This document shows, piece after piece, positions 32,811-42,800 of a stretch of DNA of 64,000 bases. Position 1 is the first letter of the stretch; each line of letters opens with the position of its first letter. This DNA comes from MGIIa-L3 sp11892u (GTDB lineage Archaea > Thermoplasmatota > Poseidoniia > Poseidoniales > Poseidoniaceae): contig CBFHXB010000005.1 of NCBI GenBank assembly GCA_965659685.1, positions 1 through 64,000 on the forward strand. Direction: 5' to 3'. A program made the translations under genes and the position numbers. The notes under the pieces were generated by a model that did not search any database, was not told where the DNA came from, and worked only from the letters and a program-made list of their open reading frames with translations.

Positions 32811-34211
32811 ATGAGGGGTGAAAAAACCGTAGAGCTTGCGCGTACAATCGGCCTGAAGACCTTGGTCATCCTTTCCTTGTCCTCGATGCTGGGGTCAGGG
32901 CTGTTCCTGCTCCCTGCATTTGCGCAGGAATACGCAGGACCTGGCATGTGGTTTGCCTTCCTCCTCTCGGGCAGCATCGTCATCGCAAGCGCCTATTCAA
33001 AGGCGGAATTAGCCAGCGCCATGCCACAGTCGGGCGGATTCTACGTCTACGCCGAACGGACGTACGGGCATTTGGTGGGAACCATCAGCGGATTGGGGCT
33101 GTTCGCCTCCTTCATGCTCAAATCGGCCTTCGCCTTGGTCGGCTTTGCCGCCTACATGGAAGTCATCACCGGGCATTACGGCATTGACGACGTGAATTCG
33201 AAAGCTGTCGCCATGATCCTGCTGGTGTTCATCCTCGTGGTGAACCTGACCGGAGTGAAGGCGATCAAGAAAGTGCAGGTGCCCATCGTCACCGGCGCCG
33301 TCGCTGTCATCGTGCTGCTCTCCATCATGGCGTTGACCTCTGGCGACGCCGACCTCTCGCGCCCTGTGAGCGATTTCAAGCCCTTCACCCTGAAGATGGG
33401 CACCGCTGCCGCCTTGGTTTTCGTGGCTTTCTCTGGCGCTATCAAAGTCGGCGCCATCGGCGGTGAAGTCATGGATCCCGAGGAGACGTTGCCACGGGGC
33501 ATGATCCTCTCCTTGGTCATCGCGACCCTCCTCTATGCCGCCGTCGCTTACGTGATGGTGGCCGTCATGGATCCGAACTGGTACCTGACCGCGGACGGAC
33601 ACACCGTCGAAAACCCAATCACCGTGTTCGCTCAATCCGTCGCCGGCACCACCGTGGTGTTGCTCGCCTCCTTGGCGGCCATCATCGCGATGGCCTCCAT
33701 GGCCTTGGCCGGCGTCCTTTCATCCTCCAGGTTCATCTACGCCATGGCCAAGGACGGCGTGCTGCCAAAGGCCCTTGGTGACTTGAACGAGAAATACAAG
33801 ACACCACACTGGCCAATTTTGCTGACCGGGGTGCTGATGGCGGTGTCCATCTACGCCTTCGACGTCCACGTCATCGCAGAACTGGCCTCCGGGTTCATCC
33901 TGATGGTCTTCATCGTCCTCAACCTGACCGTCGTGGTGCTTCGCCACGCAGGACCAGACCATCCTTGGGACCCCCCTTACCGCTCGCCGCTCTATCCACT
34001 TCCGCAAATTTACGGGACCGTAGCAGGCATCGCGCTGCTCGTCCTGATGGGCGAAAAGGCCCTGTACGGTGGGAGCGGTGCCATCGTTCTCGGCATCGTG
34101 GCGTGGTTTGCCTACGGTCGGCAAAACGTTCAGCCAAGGAAAGGTTCCACCCCGCTCAGCGCCTTCCTCGGTCGACCTGCGGACGAAGGCGAGTCCACCG
34201 AAGCCGAGTGA
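32811..34211 (+). CDS. APC-family amino acid permease
   Basis: 466 residues with about 12 membrane segments. The N-terminal TM1 stretch LVILSLSSMLGSGLFLLPAFA has the G-S-G-x-F unwound motif that binds the substrate amino group in the APC/LeuT fold. TM2 has SYSKAELASAMPQSGGFYVY-type wording (AELASAMPQSGG), and LAGVLSSSRFIYAMAKDGVLP is the TM8/loop signature. It imports amino acids or amines. It follows the aminophenol-type genes by about 100 bp, behind the inverted operator-like pair, so it may take up the pathway substrate or a precursor such as tryptophan or kynurenine (inference). It abuts the next gene's stop convergently. Confidence 0.9.
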   Translation: MRGEKTVELARTIGLKTLVILSLSSMLGSGLFLLPAFAQEYAGPGMWFAFLLSGSIVIASAYSKAELASAMPQSGGFYVYAERTYGHLVGTISGLGLFASFMLKSAFALVGFAAYMEVITGHYGIDDVNSKAVAMILLVFILVVNLTGVKAIKKVQVPIVTGAVAVIVLLSIMALTSGDADLSRPVSDFKPFTLKMGTAAALVFVAFSGAIKVGAIGGEVMDPEETLPRGMILSLVIATLLYAAVAYVMVAVMDPNWYLTADGHTVENPITVFAQSVAGTTVVLLASLAAIIAMASMALAGVLSSSRFIYAMAKDGVLPKALGDLNEKYKTPHWPILLTGVLMAVSIYAFDVHVIAELASGFILMVFIVLNLTVVVLRHAGPDHPWDPPYRSPLYPLPQIYGTVAGIALLVLMGEKALYGGSGAIVLGIVAWFAYGRQNVQPRKGSTPLSAFLGRPADEGESTEAE

Positions 34212-36887
34212 TCAGCCTTCGGTGCGGGTCCATGAACCGTCATCTCCGACGGTCCAATGCTGCATGGTGGCGTTGGCGTCCACATACCACCCGGTGGCGC
34301 CTTGTTCTGTGCCCACCACCGCTTGCATGACGCCGGTGCTTGTGGCCTCTTGAGCCATGGCCGTCAAGAGGTCGGGTTCCAACGCGGGCGGCGCCATGGC
34401 GCCGGATTCCATCGCCTCAGCTTCCTGATTCAAATCCACGACATCCTTCTCGGCATCGTCTTCCTCCACCAAGTCCGTTTGGTCCTCGTCGAAGAGGTCC
34501 TCGACCACCTCGCTGCCCTGCCGACGCAACATCACGAGCAACAGAGCCAACACTGCGAGCAGCAGGATCCCCCCGACACCAACGACGCTGTTGGAGGAGC
34601 CCAAGGCTCCACCCAACAACACCGATTCCACTTCGAACCAGGTTTGTGCCTGCAGGCCATCGGAGGTCTCCGCGGTGCAGCTTCGGTCGGTGCCGGACCG
34701 GCGAAGGTCAACGATCCACGTCGCGTCAACCAAGTGGCTGACCGTTCCTGCGTTGCAAGCAAGGCTCACGTCTGCCTCGGTAAAGGAAACGCGGTTGCCG
34801 TGGACGTCAACACCGTGGACGGAAACCAGCGCGGTTTCGCCTTGAGCCATGTTGCGCCCGTCCACCTCGACAAAGAGGCGAACCGCCGTGCCCGGCTCGA
34901 AAAGAAGATCCAGGTTGAGCACCGCTTCATCGGAAAGAAGAGCGACGGAATGCGAGCCAGCCATCTTGGGAAGCACGGTCCAATACCCTGGACCAGAGGT
35001 GGACGGCTCCAAGACCAGCACCGACGCATTCACGTCCGTGCTCAAGTTCACCGCAGGTCCAACGTTGCCGTGGAGGTCAACACGGTCAAGATGGAATTCA
35101 ACCGGAACCCCGGCCACGAGCCTTTCGGGAAGATTTTCCTCAAGGGACAAGGTGGAGGCAGCGCCGGGTTCAACCGTCAGACGAACCAAGCCGAACACAC
35201 CGTCTGCGTTGGCTCGAATGACGTGGCCGCCAAGTGAAGTCGGTGCCCACGAGCCTTGAGACGTGCGGAGGTCGAAGGTCGCGTCCTCGCCGTCCACGGT
35301 CCAATTCAGGGCGACGCCTGAGATGGCATGACCGTAGGCGTCCGTCAACCTTGGCGACAGGTCCACAGCACGATCGGCGGGCACGAGTTTCGTTTCCAAA
35401 TCAAAGGTGATGGCGGCCAAACGTCCGGGGCCCACCATCGCCGTCCATGACGCGGTGTAGGAGGCGTTGGTGGAGGGATTGAGCCAGATGGCATCGAGGC
35501 GCCAATCGCCCACGGTCGAGGGTTCCACGAACGCCACGCCATTTCCGAAAATCACGTCGGCTTCGCTGCCTTCGATGACGCTCCAAGTGGCGTTGACGGT
35601 GCGTCGGTTTCCGGCCAGGTCGACCGCACGTGCGGTCAACACCACATCGTCGCCTGCGGTCGGCGCATCGTGCGACGTGCCGACATCGAGGCGAAGCACA
35701 TCACCAAACACCACTTCGACGTCCAGCACAGCGGTCAATCCCGAATCCTGCACCTGCAGCCGAACGGGCCCAATGTCAACCGGAGTCCACACAGGCCCAT
35801 CCTCCGACGCCGCCACCTGACCCGACGGAATGGACCAGTTGGCCAAGGAAACGTCAACGGGCGCAGATGCCCCAAGGGAATCGCTGAGCAAGGCCTGCAG
35901 GACCACGGCCTGACCTGCACGCAAGGCGGAGGCATCGGCGTCGAGTTGGATGGCGAGCAGTGCTGCGTCGGCCGGGAGCACCGCAACGCTTCCGTTGGCG
36001 CTGAGGTTTCCTGCGACCGACGTCGCGGTCACGTTCCAGACGCCAGGTCGAGTCGGGAAGAAGACGCCGTCGTTGTCCACCACGCCGTGGTCGGACGCCC
36101 AACGGAGCCCGCCAACCACGTCGTAGGGCATCGAGAAGCCGTTGGCATCCAGAAGGAGGGGTTTCAGTTGCAAGCCCTGGCCGCTTCTCATCGACAAGCC
36201 GGTCTGGAACACGATCTCCACCGGCTCGCCGGGGATGACCTCGACGACTGCGGACGATTCGATGTCAAAGAGGCGCATGCCGACCACGACATCGCCCGGC
36301 CGGTCCACGACCACCACCGGAGAACCCACACCTTGGTGCACCCCATCGATGGTCCAAGCGACGCTGTTCAGCGGTTCTTGGTTGCCTTTGGCGTCCACAC
36401 CAAGCGCGTTGAGCCGGAAGGGCGTGCCGGCCACGGGGGTTTCGGTCAGGGTCAATTCCAAGTCCACGGGACGACCCGCCTCAACGGTGATTTGTCGGCT
36501 TGCCATCAGACCTTGATGCTCTGCCGTGACGTTGACCGTGCCCGACGTCCATGGAATGAACAGGCCGGTTTCCTCCATGCTTCCGTTGGTCACGGTCCAA
36601 TTGATCGCACCTGACACGACCTGACCCGCACCGTCTCGGAGTTCGGCCTGAAACAGGAGGGCTTGGTCGGCCGTGATGGTCGTGCGGTCAACGTCGAGGA
36701 TCAGCGTGCTGGCTGAACTCCCCGCAGGGTTCGGTAGCGATTCCAGCACAGGTTGAGTGGCTGGAGCGAGCAAAAAGAGCATCGTCACGAGGACGAAACC
36801 CGGCCATGCACCTCGCCCTGACCCCATGCTGACCGTCACGCCATCGACGCGAGGGACTTGAAAGAACCGCCAAATCAGTCGGTCCAT
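34212..36887 (-). CDS. Exported Big/Ig-repeat surface protein with C-terminal membrane anchor
   Basis: About 891 residues from the ATG at 36887, which overlaps the upstream gene's stop by 13 bp. The ATG at 36827 (MGSGRGAWPGFVLVTMLFLL, a good signal peptide) would give 871. It consists of about seven Big-type Ig modules, each with a phrase like TTITADQALLFQAELRD or GVDVHGNRVSFTEADVSLAC. A membrane helix (VGGILLLAVLALLLVML) is followed by a cytoplasmic acidic tail ending with GWYVDANATMQHWTVGDDG. The modules resemble those at the C-terminal side of the giant neighbour, so the two probably arose by module sharing and are co-transcribed. Confidence 0.8.
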   Translation of the reverse strand: MDRLIWRFFQVPRVDGVTVSMGSGRGAWPGFVLVTMLFLLAPATQPVLESLPNPAGSSASTLILDVDRTTITADQALLFQAELRDGAGQVVSGAINWTVTNGSMEETGLFIPWTSGTVNVTAEHQGLMASRQITVEAGRPVDLELTLTETPVAGTPFRLNALGVDAKGNQEPLNSVAWTIDGVHQGVGSPVVVVDRPGDVVVGMRLFDIESSAVVEVIPGEPVEIVFQTGLSMRSGQGLQLKPLLLDANGFSMPYDVVGGLRWASDHGVVDNDGVFFPTRPGVWNVTATSVAGNLSANGSVAVLPADAALLAIQLDADASALRAGQAVVLQALLSDSLGASAPVDVSLANWSIPSGQVAASEDGPVWTPVDIGPVRLQVQDSGLTAVLDVEVVFGDVLRLDVGTSHDAPTAGDDVVLTARAVDLAGNRRTVNATWSVIEGSEADVIFGNGVAFVEPSTVGDWRLDAIWLNPSTNASYTASWTAMVGPGRLAAITFDLETKLVPADRAVDLSPRLTDAYGHAISGVALNWTVDGEDATFDLRTSQGSWAPTSLGGHVIRANADGVFGLVRLTVEPGAASTLSLEENLPERLVAGVPVEFHLDRVDLHGNVGPAVNLSTDVNASVLVLEPSTSGPGYWTVLPKMAGSHSVALLSDEAVLNLDLLFEPGTAVRLFVEVDGRNMAQGETALVSVHGVDVHGNRVSFTEADVSLACNAGTVSHLVDATWIVDLRRSGTDRSCTAETSDGLQAQTWFEVESVLLGGALGSSNSVVGVGGILLLAVLALLLVMLRRQGSEVVEDLFDEDQTDLVEEDDAEKDVVDLNQEAEAMESGAMAPPALEPDLLTAMAQEATSTGVMQAVVGTEQGATGWYVDANATMQHWTVGDDGSWTRTEG

Positions 36888-39800
36888 TCTTGCCAGTCTG
36901 CATCGCCTTGAGCGCGGTACCACCAGGTGCCGTTTTCGTCTTCGTACCATTCCGTGCCGTCTTCGTCAACACGGTAATCCGAGCCAGAGTCTTCCGCTTC
37001 TGGGGCAACCTCTGCCTCAGGCTCGGGTTCAGGGGCCACGGATTCTGGCGCGGGACCTGAAGGACCTGGAGCTGGTCCGCTTGGACCGGGCGCTGGGCCG
37101 CTTGGACCGGGCGCGGGACCGCTTGGACCGGACACGTCGTCGTCATCATCTTCGTACTCGTCGTCGTAGTCGTCATCGGAACCGCTGCGCAGGACGCGAA
37201 GCACGAGAACCAAGAGCGTCACCAAGACGATGGCGCCAAGGGCTGAACCGATGTACGACACGGGTGAATTGGCCGCATAAAATCCAGCCACGGTCGGTTC
37301 CACCGTGACATCAACCGATGCAGTGACCGTCCCGACCGTGATGGTGATCGTCTGTGTTTCACTGTTCATGGTGTCCACGGTCCAGACGCCGTCCCCGCGT
37401 GCGGTGACGGTGGCTGCGACGTCCGAAATGTCAGCTCGTGTCGACGGTGGCACTGGAATGGGGTTGTCGTAGGCGTCGAAGGCTGACGCGGTGACCGTGA
37501 CCCGGTCGAGCTGCTGCACGGTCGTTGCTGAAAGGTCGAGCACGAACCGATCCACCGTTGCTTGGGCACGAATCGTCACGTTCCAGACGCCTTCAACGCC
37601 GTTGACGGTGTAGGCCAAGGTGTGGTTGCCTGCCCGTCGGGCGAAGTAGTCGTAGGTGGCCTCGTCGGTGGCGTTGATGTCCGGTGCTGTTGCACCGTTC
37701 TCGCTCCAAAGGACGTCCTGTGGGAAGGCGTTTCCATCGGCGTCAAATCCGGTGACGCTGATGCTCACATGGTCACCCGCAGTCAGGATGTATCCTGGCT
37801 CTGGGGCTTCAAGGGCGACCGCCACGCCGTGACGGATCACCAGGTCAACGGTACGAATCACGGGCGTGCCTGCGTTGGTCAAGCCCGTGACGCTCACGGT
37901 GTAGTTGCCGACCAGCGTTGCGTCCCACACCAAACCGTCTGCCCGCAAGGCGTCGCCGATGTCGTTCGTGACGCCCGCTTCGTTGAGGACGGTCCAACCA
38001 AATCCATCGGTTGGAATGGGGTTGCCCTCTGCGTCACTCGCGGCCACGCTGAATTGAACACCGTCATCGGCGGTCAATTCGAGGGACGCTCCGGTCGTTC
38101 CAGCGTCCATGGTCATGGCACCCAAGTTCAACACGTACAGGTCACCGTGTCCGACCATCATCGAGATCGAAGCGGTAAACGTCGTGTTTTCATCAAGCAC
38201 GTAGGTGGCGGTCAGACCGTAGGCATCCGTGCTGGCCAAGACCGGCCGGAAGGTGGTGGCCGGCGCGTCGATGTGCGACAGCGCCGATTGTTCGGTCCAC
38301 GTGGTGTGCGACAAACTCCAGTTGGCGCTGACGCTCCATCGGTTGCCTTTCTGGTCAACCGCTTTCACGCTGGCGGTCAGCGTATCGTCCGCCGTGATTT
38401 GGAAGTCCATGTCGTTGACGTCAGCCGAATCGACCACCATGGTCAGATGAATCATGGCGCCTTCGCTGACCGAGACCGTCACCGAGGTGGTGAACGCCCC
38501 GTACCGGGCTTCGATGATCTTCGCGCCGCGGGAGGATGGCGACCACACCGCAGGTTGACCTTCGAGGATGCTTCCGTCCGCAATGCGCGTCCAGTTGCTG
38601 GCCGGAAGGACAACAGCGAGACGGTTTCCGCGCACGTCAACCCGCGTGGTGTTGAGGTACACCAGGTCGTCTGCCGTGATGCTGGTTGCGGACACCTCCA
38701 ATTCGAGGGAAGCCATGTTGCCATGGCCGACTTCAAGCTCGAGCGAACCTTGTGCGCCGGAGGCTGAAATGACGGTCAGCGTCCAAGAGCCCACGTGATC
38801 GGCCGTGAACGTCATCTCAGATTCGGAGTAATTCCCGTTCGTGGTCGACCAACTAAGGCCTCCTGCAAAGGCCACGTCCATGCTGTTGCCATGTTGGTCC
38901 ACCACGGTGTGGGTGACCGCACAACTGGTGCCGGCAGGAATCACGCCTTCGCAGCCGTTGAGGACGATGTCGACCGGGGCGCCGGGCAACACGTCGATGT
39001 TGACCGTCGTGGTGATGGAACCCCAAGAGACGTCAACGGTTTGGGCGCCTGAGATGAACGGTGTGAACACCGAACCCGTCATGCTGCCATTGCTTGCGGC
39101 AAAGGAGATGAGTTCCCCAGCCACCTCGTTGCCGTAATCGTCGGTGACGTACGCGCTGATGGGGAGCGTCTCGTCTGCAGTGATGGTCGCCGTGAGTGGA
39201 TCGACGACGAGGGTCGTGGGCACGTCAGCGACCACGGTGATGGTGGTCGTGTCACAGATGGCCCCATAACACGCGGTCACCGTTTGACTCCCTGCCGTGA
39301 CCGGGACCCACGTGCCGCCACCGTTGGCCGTTGTGGTGATGCTTCCATCAGAAACCGTGAGGGTGATGCCTGCGGGCTGGGTCATCGATGCACCGCTGAA
39401 GTCGCTCACGCTGGAGGACACCGTGACGCTGCTGCCTGCGGTGTGGGTTGTTCCCTGCAAGGTGTCAACGTTGAGGGCATAGACCTCGGTGTAATTGAGC
39501 GTCACTTCAGGTCGAATCGAGGCATCTGCCTCGCTCGTGGACACCGTGAAGGAGGCCACACCCGTGTTGGGCGTGGCGATCAACATCCACACGTGGTCGC
39601 CAGAGAGGCTCATGCTTGGGAAGGTCAGGGGGACGTCAAGCCAACCTGTCGTGCCGTAGGGGACGGTCACCGAGGACAAGGCTGGACCGTAATCGGCCCC
39701 AGCAGCAAGTCCGGGTGTTCCCCAAGGGTTTCCAGGGGAGCTCTCGTTCCACGTTGAGGAGGCCTCGCCCCATGCGCTTGGGTTCAGGAGTTCATGGACG

Positions 39801-42800
39801 GTGAGCGTCATCGAACTCGCACCACCAGCACCGTTCCAATTCTGCAGGTACAGGCTGAGGTCAGCGGTGTGAGCGCGCAACGTGGTGGAGAGCGGCACTT
39901 GGCCGAAGTCAACGCCAACGATCATTCGGCAAGCGTCAACGACGTTACTGCCACCGCATCCGGTGCCCGTTCCAAGACTTGCTTGCGTCGCCGAGCCGTA
40001 GTTGGCCCCTGCGCTGGCGTTGGTGATCATCCCTTCACGAACGCGCGTGTGTCCAAAGTCAGCGACTTCGTTGCCTGTTTGGAAAATGTACTCCCAGCGG
40101 TTGTCGCTGATGGCTGAATTGTCTGGGTCACCCAGAGCGAAGGCCCAGCGTGAGGAAGAGGGGCCCGGAATCGACTGATTCACACCCTGCACCCACCACT
40201 CGTAGGCCACACCGGCATCGAGTGTAGCATCAATGCGGAAGCTGGTGTTGGTCAGGAACGCGCTGTCCACCCAAGATCGATAGGTGGCCACGCCGCTCGG
40301 ACCGGACAAGGTCAGGACGTAGTCGGTTGCATCGGGCAATGCGGCCCACGACAGGGTTGGAGCATCGCCGGATTCGAGTTGGAACCCACTCGTGTTGTAG
40401 AGCACCGTACCGTCTGCAGGTGCAGAGAGCGTGGGTTGTGAGGGCGGCAGGATGCCGTCGACGTTGTCCACATACTCCAGATGAATCTGCGGATGACGTG
40501 AGGTGTTGCTTGTGGATTCAGAACTCACGAAGGTCATGGTTGACGACGGCGTCCCCACCACCTCAAGGCGTACCGTCATGGAGAGGTTTCCGTTCGCGAT
40601 GTTGGATTGCGCCAAGCTGGTCAAATCGAAATCAACGAAGCCGTCAGGCGGTGTCAAAGTCAAGGTTGAACGCGTCACTTCCGTGGTCGAGCAGGTGGGT
40701 GCAGCATTCCACGTGACGCTTGACTCGGTGAAGCTGGAGCACGCGTATGCGGCAACGGTGAGCGAGGTCGGACCGACCGTGTTCCGATACATGCGTAGCA
40801 GCATCTGTGTCGGCGTCATGGCGGTCGGCCAAGGCAGGTCCGACAGATCGATGTCGACAAGGATGGCGTCCTCTCCGGTGCCACCTGCCCCTTGACCAAG
40901 GCTGAGGCTGGTCGACGAACCGGCGTTGGTGGTTGGACTCCCTGAGGACACGGTCGCGTCCTGCACGGACGGGACGCCTGGTGCACTGGTGAAGACCGAG
41001 TTTCGGGTCAAGACCACCGTGTGGTTGCCCTGCCCGTCGTCCGAGCCTTGGTCCTCTGCGTATCGGAAGGAGGCTGAATTGGACCACGAACCAAGGCGGT
41101 GATCCTGCTCAGCACGCACCATCCAATGGTACCACAGGTCGGTGTCCAAACCTTGCAAGGTTCGGTTGTAGGAGGTGGAGGCCACATCAAAGGAGCCGAT
41201 GCCGGCATCGGTCGAATCACGGCACACCAAATCGTTCAGGAAGCGAGCATCGGAGGCGAAGCACACTTCCCAATTTGTGGCGTTGGTCACGCCTGTGCTC
41301 CAATCCACCTCGACCGATTCTGCACCGGTTGGACGGGGCGCGGAAAGGTTCCACAACGTGCTGCCGCTGGCAGGTGAGGTCAGCGTGGACACGCCAGGAG
41401 ACCACCCTGCAGTGGTGCGGTAGGTCACGTTCAGGACAGGGCGGTCCTCGGTGCCGGTCGCTTCGGTCGAGTGGAAACTCTGCCGACCCATGCCTGCCCC
41501 GAGGTCCTCGGCTTGAAGCATGAAGGCCAAGGGATCGCCGTTGTCGAGCATCTGTTGCACGAGGGCCGTGACGTTCCAACTGTAGGCCGTGTTCGTGGAC
41601 GAAACCCACGTGGTTTGGCCGACCGCCGGAATGGTGGTGTCGCCTGAACTTTGGTAGCCGCCCGGTGAGGACCACTGGCCACCGGTCCCGGGACCGAACC
41701 ATGTGGCTGCGCCGTCCCACGACGAGGTGGTGCCCGAAACAGAAACGTGGACGCCTGTGCCCTGAGAGGCACCAACGGTCGTCAACTCGAGGCTGGCGTT
41801 GATGATCTCCATGGTGGCTGGAAGCGGAAGCGCGCTCATGTCGAACGCGATCAAGGAAGAAGCGCGTTCGGTGGTGCTGGACGAGTAGAAGGAGCGACCC
41901 ACGTTGAGGGTGCTGGTGGTGTTGTACGCGGTGTTGGCCGTTCCGGAATCGATGGTCGTGTCGAGGACACCCGTCGGCATCAGCACGGTATCGTCCACCA
42001 AACTTCCGTACTGCATGCGGTACCATGCTTCGTCCGCATCCACTTCACCGGCCATCACGGCCGGAACGTGGAAGGTACGGAGCGTGGACCACGGCCCGTA
42101 CATCCCGTCGACGATGGGGCGCACTTCCCACACCACAGACCCGATGCCGCCGAGGTCGCTCTGCGGCGTGTAGGTGGCGCCTGAGAAGCCCGCATCCGTA
42201 CGGCTGTCGTAGGTCGTCCAACCACCGGACAGGAAGGTGTCGGTGCTCCACGCATCGTAGATGCGCACCTGCCAATCGGCGCTGGTGCCTGAGAGCGGGT
42301 TCCAACTGAGTTCGGGCCGTTGCTCTGGGATGAGGGCATGTGACGTCGTGTCGAAGGTGACTTCGTCGTTTGCGGGGTTGAGCAACGTCGTTGCGGAGGC
42401 GGGAGCCGTCCCCGTTCCGCTGACCCATGTGAGGTTCAACCAAGGGCGCTGGTTGCTCGCGGCTTCCACGCTGCTCAGCAGGACCTGCCCGGATGCGTCT
42501 GCATCGACGAGCAGAAGGACGTCGAGTTCGTCGTCACCGCTCGCCAACGCAGCCTGAACGAGATCGGCCACCTCCCACGACATCCAGCCGGCGCTGACCG
42601 AGGTCGCGTACGTGCTGACCTCTGAGCCAAATTGGGCGACGCGATCGACGTCCCCGTAATGCCAACCTGGCGTGGAGACGTTGGTGACCCCCGTCCAGTT
42701 GTTGACGCCGTCGTAGGTGGTTTCGTTCGCGGAGGCATTCCAATCGATGAGCGCCGGCAAGAGGCCGACGTTGACGCCCACGGTCGACGAGAGTTGTGAG

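Noticed and set aside
37046..37129. Short tandem repeats considered as a CRISPR-like array
   Set aside because: Units are contiguous 21-bp in-frame codon repeats with no spacers, inside a coding region.
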